Assembly: GCA_027577415.1 (NCBI GenBank)
Contig: JANBQS010000351.1
Location: forward strand, 1 to 20,327
DNA: 20,327 nt
Direction: 5' to 3'
Source: Coemansia sp. RSA 922
Lineage: Eukaryota > Kickxellomycota > Kickxellomycetes > Kickxellales > Kickxellaceae
A program made the translations under genes and the position numbers. Below the pieces are notes generated by a model, which saw nothing but the letters and a program-made list of their open reading frames with translations, was not told where the DNA came from and ran no database searches. This document shows, piece after piece, positions 1 to 9,698 of the stretch. Position 1 is the first letter of the stretch; the number at the start of each line of letters is the position of its first letter.

Positions 1-666
1 TTAACGTTATCAGTCAGGTCCTTCCAAGTGCCGTCAACGCCGACTACTTTGGCCTGACCACCCAAATTGCCTTCGGTACCGACTTGTTTGGCAACACGCG
101 ACACCTCAGACGCAAACGTGCTAAGCTGGTCCACCATGGTATTGATGGTCTCCTTGAGCTGACCCATCTCGCCGCTGAGTTCTACCTTGATCTTCTGAGT
201 CAGATCGCCCTTGGCGACAGCCGTGGTGACATTGGCGATATCGCGAACTTGGTCAGTGAGGTTCTTGGCCATACTGTTGACATTGTCGGTCAGGTCCTTC
301 CAAGTGCCGTCAACGCCGACTACTTCGGCCTTGCCACCCAGGTTACCCTCAGTACCGACCTGCTTGGCGACACGCGACACCTCAGACGCAAACGTGCTAA
401 GCTGGTCGACCATGGTATTGATAGTCTCCTTGAGCTGACCCATCTCGCCACTGAGTTCCACCTTAACCTTCCGAGTCAGATCGCCCTTGGCGACAGCCGT
501 AGTGACATCGGCGATATCGCGGACCTGACTCGTCAGATTATCCGCCATGGTATTAACGTTGTCGGTCAGGTCCTTCCAAGTACCATCAACGCCGACTACT
601 TCGGCCTTACCACCCAAATTGCCTTCGGTACCGACTTGTCTGGCGACTCGCGACACCTCAGACGCA

Positions 667-700
<34 letters not shown>

Positions 701-3700
701 TCGCCTTGAGCAGACCCATCTCGCCACCGAGTTCTACCTCGACCTTTCGGGTAAGATCGCCCTTGGCGACGGCCGTGGTGACATCGGCGATATCGCGGAC
801 CTGGATCGTCAGATTGTGGGCCATCTTATTAACGTTGTCGGTCAGGTCTTTCCAAGTGCCGTCAACCCCATTAACGTGAGCCTGGCCACCTAAATTGCCC
901 TCGGTGCCGACCTGTTTGGCGACACGCGACACCTCAGACGCAAACAGGCTGAGCTGATCAACCATGCCATTAATAGTTGTCTTCAGGTGGAGCATCTCGC
1001 CTTGGACGGTGATGTCAATCTTCCGCGTGAGGTCACCCTTAGCGACAGCTGTGGTGACATCGGCAATGGTGCGGACCTGGAATGTTAGGTTTTCGGCCAT
1101 AATGTTGACATTATCGGTAACATCTTTCCATGAGCCGTCAACGTTGGGCACGTTGGCCTGGCCACCGAGACTCCCTTTAACTCCGACCTCAAGTGCTACG
1201 CGAATTATCTCGCCGGCAAACGTGCTAAGCTGGTCTACCATCGTGTTGATAGTCGCCTTGAGCAGACCCATCTCGCCACCGAGTTCTACCTCGACCTTGC
1301 GGGTAAGGTCGCCCTTGGCGACAGCCGTGGTGACATCGGCGATATCGCGGACTTGGTCTGTGAGGTTCTTGGCCATCTTATTAACGTTGTCGGTCAGGTC
1401 CTTCCAAGTGCCGTCAACACCGACGACGATAGCCTGGCCGCCCAAATTGCCCTCGGTACCGACTTGTCTGGCGACACGCGACACCTCAGACGCAAACGTG
1501 CTTAGCTGGTCAACCATCGTGTTGATGGTCTCCTTGAGCTGACCCATCTCACCGCCGAGTTCTACCTTGATCTTCTGAGTCAGGTCACCCTTAGCTACAG
1601 CCTTGGTAACAGCGGCGATATCGCGAACCTGGTTGGTCAGATTTTCCGCCATGTTGTTGACATTGTCCTTAAGATCCTTCCAAGTGCCGCCAACATTCGG
1701 GAGATCAGCTAGAACGCCGAGAACACCGTCGGTGCCGACCTGTAGCGCGACATGAGAGACAGCAGATACAATTTCGCGTAACTTATCCACCATGTCGTTG
1801 ATAGTCGTCTTCAAGTCGAGCATCTCTCCTTGGACGTCGACGTCGACTTTTTTGCTAAGGTCGCCTTCTGCAATCGCCGTCGTGACCATGGCAATATTTC
1901 GCACCTGGTATGTAAGGTTGTTGGCCATACTGTTGACGTTGTCGGTCAGATCCTTCCAAGTGCCGTCAACGCCGACTACTTTGGCCTGACCACCCAAATT
2001 ACCCTCGGTACCGACTTGTTTGGCAACACGCGACACCTCAGACGCAAACGTGCTAAGCTGGTCCACCATGGTATTGATGGTCTCCTTGAGCTGACCCATC
2101 TCGCCGCTGAGCTCCACCTTGACCTTTCGGGTAAGGTCGCCCTTGGCGACAGCTGTGGTGACATCGGCGATATCGCGGACTTGGTCTGTGAGGTTTTGGG
2201 CCATACTGTTGACATTGTCGGTCAGGTCCTTCCAAGTGCCGTCAACACCGACTACTTTGGCCTGACCACCCAAATTACCCTCGGTACCGACTTGTTTGGC
2301 AACACGCGATACCTCAGACGCAAACGTGCTTAGCTGGTCGACCATGGTATTGATGGTCTCCTTGAGCTGACCCATCTCGCCGCTGAGTTCCACCTTGACC
2401 TTCCGGGTAAGGTCGCCCTTGGCGACAGCTGTGGTAACATCGGCGATATCACGGACCTGGTCAGTGAGGTTCTTGGCCATGCTGTTGACGTTATCAGTCA
2501 GGTCCTTCCAAGTGCCGTCAACGCCGACTACTTCGGCCTTGCCACCCAGGTTACCCTCAGTACCGACCTGCTTGGCGACTCGCGACACCTCAGACGCAAA
2601 CGTGCTAAGCTGGTCGACCATCGTGTTGATAGTCGCCTTGAGCAGACCCATCTCGCCACTGAGTTCTACCTTGATCTTCTGAGTCAGATCGCCCTTGGCG
2701 ACAGCCGTCGTGACATCGGCGATATCACGGACCTGGATCGTCAGATTGTGGGCCATCTTATTAACGTTGTCGGTCAGGTCCTTCCAAGTACCATCAACGC
2801 CAACCACTTTGGCCTGGCCGCCCAAATTGCCCTCGGTACCGACTTGTCTGGCGACACGCGACACCTCAGACGCAAACGTGCTAAGCTGGTCCACCATGGT
2901 GTTGATGGTCTCCTTGAGCTGACCCATCTCGCCACTGAGTTCTACCTGGACCTTCTGAGTAAGATCGCCCTTGGCGACAGCCGTGGTGACATTGGCGATA
3001 TCGCGGACCTGGTCAGTGAGGTTTTGGGCCATACTGTTGACGTTGTCGGTCAGATCCTTCCAAGTGCCGTCAACGCCGACTACTTCGGCCTTGCCACCCA
3101 AATTGCCTTCGGTACCGACTTGTCTGGCGACACGCGACACCTCAGACGCAAACGTGCTAAGCTGGTCCACCATGGTGTTAATAGTCTCCTTGAGCTGACC
3201 CATCTCGCCGCTGAGTTCCACCTCGACCTTCCGAGTAAGGTCGCCCTTGGCGACAGCCGTGGTGACATCGGCGATATCGCGAACTTGGTCAGTGAGGTTT
3301 TGGGCCATCTTATTGACGTTGTCGGTCAGGTCCTTCCAAGTGCCATCGACACCGACTACTTTGGCCTGGCCACCCAAATTGCCCTCGGTGCCGACCTGTT
3401 TGGCGACACGCGATACCTCAGACGCAAACGTGCTAAGCTGGTCGACCATGGTGTTGATAGTCGCCTTGAGCAGACCCATCTCGCCACCAAGTTCTACTTC
3501 GACCTTCTGAGTAAGGTCACCCTTGGCGACAGCCGTGGTGACATTGGCGATATCGCGGACCTGGATCGTCAGATTATATGCCATGGTATTAACGTTGTCG
3601 GTCAGGTCCTTCCAAGTGCCGTCAACGCCATCAACGTTAGCCTGACCACCCAAATTTCCCTCGGTACCGACTTGCTTGGCAACACGCGATACCTCAGACG

Positions 3701-3702
3701 CA

Positions 3703-3736
<34 letters not shown>

Positions 3737-6700
3737 TCGCCTTGAGCAGACCCATCTCGCCACCGAGTTCTACCTCGACCTTTCGGGTAAGATCGCCCTT
3801 GGCGACAGCCGTAGTGACATCGGCGATATCGCGGACCTGGATCGTCAGATTATACGCCATGGTATTAACGTTGTCGGTCAGGTCCTTCCAAGTGCCATCA
3901 ACGCCATCAACATTAGCCTGGCCACCCAAATTGCCCTCGGTACCGACTTGTTTGGCGACACGCGATACCTCAGATGCAAACGTGCTAAGCTGGTCGACCA
4001 TCGTGTTGATCGTCTCCTTGAGCTGACCCATCTCGCCGCTGAGTTCCACCTTGACCTTTCGAGTAAGGTCGCCCTTGGCGACAGCCGTGGTGACATCGGC
4101 GATATCGCGGACCTGATCAGTAAGGTTTTGGGCCATACTGTTAACGTTATCAGTCAGGTCCTTCCAAGTGCCGTCAACGCCGACTACTTTGGCCTGACCA
4201 CCCAAATTGCCCTCGGTGCCAACCTGTTTGGCGACTCGCGACACCTCAGACGCAAACGTGCTAAGCTGGTCGACCATCGTGTTGATAGTCGCCTTGAGCA
4301 GACCCATCTCGCCACTGAGTTCCACCTTGATCTTCTGAGTCAGGTCGCCCTTGGCGACAGCCGTAGTGACATCGGCGATATCGCGGACCTGATCAGTGAG
4401 GTTTTGGGCCATCTTATTGACGTTGTCGGTCAGGTCCTTCCAAGTGCCGTCAACGCCGACGACGATAGCCTGGCCACCCAAATTGCCCTCGGTGCCCACT
4501 TGTTTGGCGACACGCGACACCTCAGACGCAAACGTGCTAAGCTGGTCCACCATGGTATTGATCGTCTCCTTGAGCTGACCCATCTCGCCGCTGAGTTCCA
4601 CCTTGACCTTCCGGGTAAGGTCGCCCTTGGCGACAGCTGTGGTGACATCGGCGATATCGCGGACCTGATCAGTGAGGTTTTGGGCCATCTTATTGACGTT
4701 GTCGGTCAGATCCTTCCAAGTGCCATCGACGCCGACTACTTTGGCCTGGCCACCCAAATTGCCCTCGGTACCGACCTGTCTGGCGACACGCGACACCTCG
4801 GACGCAAACGTGCTAAGCTGGTCGACCATGGTGTTGATTGTCATCTTAAGGTCAAGCATCTCTCCCTTCGGCTCGGAAGTAACCTTTCGCGTGAGGTCGC
4901 CCTTAGCGACGGCCTTAGTGACGAAAGCGATATCACGGACTTGACTAGTCAAATTGTCCGCCATGCTGTTGACGTTGTCGGTCAGATCCTTCCATATGCC
5001 CTCTACGCCATCAACGTTAGCCTTGCCCCCTAGATTGCCCTCAGTGCCGACTTGTCTGGCGACACGCGTGACTTCGGAAGCGAACGTGCTAAGCTGATCC
5101 ACCATGGTGTTGATGGTCTCCTTGAGCTGACCCATCTCGCCGCTGAGTTCTACCTCGACCTTCCGGGTAAGATCGCCCTTGGCGACAGCTGTGGTGACCT
5201 TGGCGATATCACGGACCTGGTTGGTCAGGTTATCCGCCATGTTGTTGACATTGTCGGTCAGGTCCTTCCAAGTGCCATCGACGCCAACAACGATAGCTTT
5301 GCCACCCAGATTACCCTCGGTACCGACCTGTCTGGCGACACGCGATACCTCGTTAGCAAAGGTGTTGAGTTGGTCGACCATGGTGTTGATGGAGTCTTTA
5401 AGGATGCCCAGCTCGCCTTTGAGCGGGGTGGTTATCTTTCTACTAAAGTCACCACGCTCCACTGCGCTCATAATCTGGCTGATATCCCGGACTTGAAGAG
5501 TGAAGCTATTTGCCATCGTATTGACGTTGCCAATCGTCTCTTTCCATGTGCCCTTTAGGGAGCCCACCACGGCCTGGATGCCTAGCTTGCCTTCAGTGCC
5601 AGCCTCCATCGCCACGCGCGTTACACCTGAAGCAACACTGGCGAGGATGGTAACCAAGTCGTTCATCGTCGTCTTGAGCACGTGCATCTCGCCACTCGCA
5701 TCCACAGTGACCATCTTGGTAAGGTCTCCATTGGCCGCCGAGGTGCACACATTGGCGAGATCGCGAATTTGGTTGGCATGGATACACGTCATTGTGTTGA
5801 CCTCTCTCATAAGATCATACCACGTACCCCTTAGACCATGGACGCTACCACAGCTACCCAAGTTACCGCGGACACCCTCATTGCGCGCAACTGTGGCAAT
5901 CTCATGGGAGACACCCGACAATAGCGAGGCCATGCGGTTGACGCGGCTGGCAAGACGCTGAGTATGCGTGATCGGACGGGTGCTGACTGGGGTGCTGGCA
6001 ATGTTGGACTGCACGCCGTGGCTAACTGCAGCGCCAGACGGTGGCAGCATCGGCCACTCGGAGTCATCGTCATCAGAAACAGCATGGCAGCGACTGCAAC
6101 TCACGCGTGCGCTAAAGTCGCCGTTGAGAATAGACTCGGTAACGCGCTCACAGGCCATGACACACTCGAGGCACACCTCCTCACCAGCTGGGGCTGGGGC
6201 CAGGAAGCGGCTTGGTCCACTGGAAAACGTCGATGGTGCCATATAAGCGGACATGGCAGGCAAAGAACCTGACGCGATAGCACGGCTCGTCTCAGCAGTG
6301 GCCACAGCTGCTGCGTCAACGGGCAAGAAGATTGACCACCAGTTGGATATAACCGGCGCTGTCAACTTGTTCCTGCCCTCTGCAGTGGTTGGTAGACCCT
6401 CGTCATCAGCGGTGGGCTCGAGGGCAGTAGTAGAAGGCAAGGCTGCCGTTGTCGCCGCCGCCGCCGCCTCAGCTGGGGCTACTACTGGCTCGGCAGAGTC
6501 CTGTAGCACCTGCGACTGCTGCTCCAGTTGAAGCGCCATCTGTGCCAAATAGGTCTGGTAGGTATCCTTTTCTCTCGCCCACTCGCGCTCGCGCTGGACC
6601 AGCTGGCGCAAGCTGCCGAGAACGCTCTCCACTGTGTGCGAGCGTGTGGGACCGGCGTCACTATTGTGCTCTTCATCGTCTGAGTGGACAGGAAACCTAG

Positions 6701-6989
6701 CGTCCTGCCAGAATGGGGAGCTGCTAGCATCGCGGAAGCTCGCGACATCGCTGAAACTGCTCGACTCACTGTAGTTATCGTCGTTAAGTAGAGCAGCTCT
6801 TCTTTCGATCGATACGCCATGCGGGTGCTGGCCAAGCTCAGATGCGGTCTCAAGCTCAGGCTCGGGTTCAGAATCCGAGGTCGCTGACGTATGACCGAGG
6901 TACCTGTCAACCACGGCCAATGATCCGTCGTAGTTGCCGTCGCCAAGACGGACGAGGCACTCACCCACTGCGTCAATAAGACTGGTCAT
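1..6989 (-). CDS. nik1: Group III hybrid-type histidine kinase with a giant poly-HAMP array (3' end outside window)
   Basis: The frame is open from the ATG at 6989 to the window edge, at least 2329 codons with no stop or intron. Residues 1-120 are acidic and serine-rich; 121-163 look like a coiled coil ([15 protein letters not shown]); 175-179 is an alanine run. A degenerate HAMP with cysteines at 273, 276, 280, 298 and 301 follows. From residue 388 the protein is a chain of 92-residue HAMP units ([50 protein letters not shown]), the signature of fungal Nik1/Os-1. No membrane segment is seen, so it is probably cytosolic. In known fungi this family senses osmotic stress, feeds the HOG MAP-kinase relay and is the target of phenylpyrrole and dicarboximide fungicides. 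The HisKA, ATPase and receiver domains are not in the window; their presence is inferred. Usual homologues have five or six units; this has at least 21. Confidence 0.93.
33..5828 (-). repeat. 21 complete 276-bp HAMP-encoding tandem repeats
   Basis: The landmark encoding GTWKDL recurs every 276 bases: its plus-strand start lies at 21, 297, 573, 849, 1125, 1401, 1677, 1953, 2229, 2505, 2781, 3057, 3333, 3609, 3885, 4161, 4437, 4713, 4989, 5265, 5541 and (diverged) 5817. The spacing never deviates, so there is no indel across 5.8 kb. A 22nd unit begins at 32 and is cut by the edge. Each unit encodes one canonical HAMP (unit residues about 15-67) and a HAMP-like linker. Units at the N-terminal end (4850-5830) and those around 960-1260 and 1680-1870 are diverged; most others are near-identical. 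Confidence 0.97.
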
Positions 6990-7568
6990 CCTCAGCGCGT
7001 ACGACTAGGCGTAGCAGCAAAGATGAATAAACGGAAGGCCAATACGCACCAAGAGTGCAAGTAAAGTCAGAATACGCTTAACGTTTTGTTTGCCCTACAG
7101 TATGTCAAACATAAGAAGAAAAAAGTGCTCCAAGTATTCCACGATAACGGATTGCCTTTTAGTGTTGCTTCCACATTGCAAGCTTTGTGGCAATAGGGTA
7201 GGCTCAGCTCTGGTACATTCGCAGAGTGACTTACAAATTAAGCGAGCTGTTTATAGCTAGAATTTGCAGGTTAATTTAAAAAAATTATAGCTAGCTGAAA
7301 AGAGTAAAGATAATAGAGCCAAATCCAAGGATTTTTTTGTTCTGGTTGCCTCTTGGATTGTATAGCCAATTAGCATTCAGTCATGTGCTACTATCGCTGG
7401 CATGCATGTGCCTACGACATTGTTCGCCCAACAAAGAGACAACTGTCTCATTACTACCCAATGACGTCAACAAAATGTATTATTCCAACAATAAACTTAA
7501 AAAAACCCAAGAGCTTCAAAAGCCCTGATCTACAATACTCGACTCCAAACGAGCGACACGGCATGTCG
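6990..7568. other. Intergenic region: kinase promoter and AA9 downstream region
   Basis: This stretch lies upstream of the kinase start (6989) and downstream of the AA9 stop (7569), both on the minus strand. It is A+T-rich, with short homopolymers around 7270-7340 and 7497-7505. The only distinct motif is a perfect CRE palindrome at 7462. I see no convincing coding sequence, tRNA or repeat in it. Confidence 0.6.
7462..7469. promoter_or_regulatory. Perfect CRE/ATF palindrome TGACGTCA
   Basis: The eight bases match the full CRE consensus bound by fungal ATF/CREB-type bZIP factors. It lies 473 bases upstream of the kinase start, so it could act on that gene. ATF/CREB factors act downstream of Hog1-type kinases in several fungi, which would suit an osmosensor promoter. 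An eight-base match can occur by chance, so function is only a suggestion. Confidence 0.3.
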
Positions 7569-8285
7569 TTAAGGAGAGTAGACAGGTGGACCAGGAATGA
7601 TGTAAGTGGCGCCGCCCTTGTGCTTATTGAAGAGAACGCCTGGCTCTGTTGAGTTATAAATGCCCGAAATAGGGTAGAGCTCTGGGTTTCCACTAGTTGC
7701 GCCAGTAACAGATATTTGAGCGCAATTAGGGTAAAACTGCGCCTCGCCTTCAGTTTTAGCATTATGCAAGGCAATAATCTCGGTTCTCAGCAAGTACTCT
7801 CCGTTATTGATCTGAGTAGGAATCTTTACAGTCAATTTACCATGATTCTCGCGTACAACGTCAGTACACCACATGTTTCTTTCGACGTTAAACCCTTGTT
7901 CATATATCTTGAACCAAGAATTACCAAGACCATTGCTCTCCAAGGGTGCCATGTACACGAGGCATGGACCACGATGAGATGGCGAGATAACGTTGTCGGA
8001 CTCGGTCGTATTAAAGTGATGCCACTCTACGACAATCTCGGACCCAGCCACCACGGGCATTATCTCAGTAAGTGCAGGTTCCATTCCCGTGGAGCGGCAT
8101 AAGAGTAGAGGGTTGTTGAAGTCTTTAATCGGTCCATTGCGCATGAGAGGGCGAATATACTTTCCCTTTGGATTCATACCATCTTTCGTACCAATAAAGA
8201 AAAGGTTTGTGTGAGCAGTGGCGACATTGAATATAGTTGCGACCAGCGCGAGTATAAGCAAGTAGCCCGGTGAGGTGTGACGCAT
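7569..8285 (-). CDS. Secreted AA9 lytic polysaccharide monooxygenase
   Basis: The 238-residue product belongs to family AA9 (formerly GH61), copper enzymes that oxidatively cleave cellulose and related glucans outside the cell. I chose the ATG at 8285 over an in-frame one 18 bases upstream (8303), because it gives a compact signal peptide (residues 1-24) ending ATA, followed directly by His25, which becomes the N-terminal histidine needed for the copper brace. The second copper ligand is His104 (SPSHRGP) and the axial tyrosine is Tyr185 (QFYPNC). The second-shell His174 (IIALH) and Gln183 are also kept, at the family's spacing of 9 and 11 residues. The ending GVLFN...YIIPGPPVYSP is typical. 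One deviation is LRTEI where most members have LRHEI. The mature length of 214 suits a single catalytic domain, with no CBM1. All key residues are intact, so it should be active. Substrate cannot be read from sequence. Confidence 0.92.
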   Translation of the reverse strand: MRHTSPGYLLILALVATIFNVATAHTNLFFIGTKDGMNPKGKYIRPLMRNGPIKDFNNPLLLCRSTGMEPALTEIMPVVAGSEIVVEWHHFNTTESDNVISPSHRGPCLVYMAPLESNGLGNSWFKIYEQGFNVERNMWCTDVVRENHGKLTVKIPTQINNGEYLLRTEIIALHNAKTEGEAQFYPNCAQISVTGATSGNPELYPISGIYNSTEPGVLFNKHKGGATYIIPGPPVYSP

Positions 8286-8816
8286 GTTTCCAGAAACAAA
8301 CAAAAAGTATTGAGAGTATGTATAAAAATAGTGCTAGAGTATCGAAATACAAGTGGAGCAAGAAATGGGGTGGAGCACTTTTCTCTCTCTCTCTCTCTCT
8401 CTCTGATAGAACATGCCAAGTGGGCTTGGAAAGAGTGAAAAGGATAAAAAGAGTAATAAGCAAGCGCTTCCTTCCTTTTTGCCAATGACATATCATGCTT
8501 ACCTCTCTTAGTAAAAAGGCTGTGAAGCTCAATGGAAGCGGGCCCCATTGGCCCAAATGCACTTGAGCCAACTGCTTCTTTTTTGGCCTTTGTCAAAGTA
8601 GGCCCTCCACCTCCAAAAAGAGTTCGTTTTTCTCTTTTTACATCGAGTGGTTCATGTCTTTCATCCGGCCCCCGTGGTTTTTGAAAACACACAGCTTGCA
8701 ATTTTGATTAAGCTATACGATCTACTCGTAACGAAAAAAGCAAGGAGTACGGAGAAAATAACAAATAGAAATATATTATTTTTAAACAAAAACTATAAAC
8801 ACCAAGGCATATTCGC
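8286..8816. other. Intergenic region: AA9 promoter side
   Basis: This covers the AA9 upstream region and the downstream side of the ubiquitin-like gene. It contains a (TC)n tract at 8382-8404 and A/T-rich stretches at 8750-8800. Minus-strand open frames run through it, but they include the microsatellite (RERERERE) and resemble no protein I know, so I do not call a gene. Confidence 0.5.
8382..8404. repeat. (TC)n microsatellite, about 11.5 units
   Basis: A pure TC run of 23 bases lies about 100 bases upstream of the AA9 start; read on the AA9 strand it is a GA repeat. Such tracts are common in fungal promoters and vary in length between strains. No specific function is shown. Confidence 0.9.
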
Positions 8817-9362
8817 TCATATTTTAGTTGCAGAGCGTGCAGTATGATTCAGCCAATTCATAAACATGTCAGTTTTGATCTGGGGTACTTGGAACATTAA
8901 GCCTCTCTGTTTAGTATTGTTCTGGCACCGACCAAACGTCAAAACACTGCTTAGTCCCAATCCAGCAACCGTCTCTTGTGGCCTTAGCACTCTTCCAGAC
9001 AAAGTCAAAGACCCCTCACATAAAACAAGTTTAGATACAAAACACATCAACTGTCTAACAGTACATGTATCCGCAACATTAAGCTGAACAATAGAAGCGC
9101 CCCCAAGCTCTAAATTTATATCCAACCGGTGCACTACAATCAAGTGTAGGACCAACGGCCGATCCTGATATTTCCTTGTTCTAACGCTATACCCTATTGA
9201 TTCAGAGTTGTGCAACTCCTGTTTCATATAGAATAGGTGTTGTCTGTCCACGGAAATCCCACATTGTTCGAATATGACTCCTTTTATTTGCTGTATACTG
9301 ACAGTGACCAGCAGCTGTATTTTTAAGTGTGCTCCATTGCATCGTTTGATAATTAACAGCAT
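8817..9362 (-). CDS. Tandem ubiquitin-like domain protein, not conjugatable
   Basis: The 181-residue product contains two ubiquitin-like folds, at about residues 1-77 and 79-146, then a short tail. Domain 1 aligns with ubiquitin position by position from the first methionine without a gap through residue 50: Met1, Lys6, Gly10, Ile23, Lys27, Ile30, Gly35-Ile36, Asp39, Gln41, Leu43 and Leu50 coincide. This supports the ATG at 9362, which also has an in-frame stop just upstream (9366-9368). Domain 2 (INLELGG, TVRQLMCFVSK, LTLSGRVL, ETVAGLGL, SVLTFG) is more diverged. Neither domain ends in Gly-Gly, and lysines equivalent to 11, 29, 33 and 48 are lost, so it should not be conjugated or form usual chains. 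A role as a binding module or adaptor is inference. The partner and function are unknown; I recognise no named homologue. Its codons are A+T-richer than those of SMG9 next door. Confidence 0.75.
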   Translation of the reverse strand: MLLIIKRCNGAHLKIQLLVTVSIQQIKGVIFEQCGISVDRQHLFYMKQELHNSESIGYSVRTRKYQDRPLVLHLIVVHRLDINLELGGASIVQLNVADTCTVRQLMCFVSKLVLCEGSLTLSGRVLRPQETVAGLGLSSVLTFGRCQNNTKQRGLMFQVPQIKTDMFMNWLNHTARSATKI

Positions 9363-9698
9363 TCGTTAAATATGTGTTCAAAGTAGAAATAACAATGTAA
9401 TCATTTACTGTAAATCGTAAAAAAAAATAGAGAAAAAATATTTTAAACACGAACAAGTAGAGAGAAAGAAAGAAAAAGTACTCGTTGAACCGCAGCAATA
9501 ATAAAAAAAAGGCGAATTTCCTTTTCAATGACTTTCTTTTCAGCCTACCAGTCTTTTTAAAAAAAGGAAAGAGCCACGCGATTTCTTTTTACCAAAAAGC
9601 CATAGACATGTTTTCCAGTCAACGGGACCTGTCTCGCCACACACACATCCAAAAAAGGAAAGAAAACACACCCCCTTGTATAGAATTGAGCCCACCAT
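9363..9698. other. A+T-rich intergenic region
   Basis: This lies between the ubiquitin-like gene start and the SMG9 stop. It is rich in A and T runs (for example 9420-9480 and 9500-9570). No gene, tRNA or clear regulatory motif is visible. Confidence 0.6.

Noticed and set aside
2748..5033. Plus-strand open frame of 761 codons with its own 92-residue periodicity
   Set aside because: It is the antisense image of the HAMP repeats. One stop-free antisense unit copied many times stays open. It has no family resemblance, and similar antisense frames (84-893, 1830-2333) end wherever units diverge.
33..5828. Direct-repeat array as a CRISPR or satellite DNA
   Set aside because: The period is 276 bases without spacers, and every unit codes in one frame for a known protein domain.
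5964..6700. Plus-strand short frames opposite the kinase N-terminus
   Set aside because: They overlap each other in different frames and are low-complexity images of the kinase's Ala/Ser/Pro-rich region.
8174..8701. Minus-strand frame of 175 codons between AA9 and the ubiquitin-like gene
   Set aside because: It overlaps the AA9 signal peptide region in another frame, runs through the TC microsatellite as RERERERE and matches nothing known.
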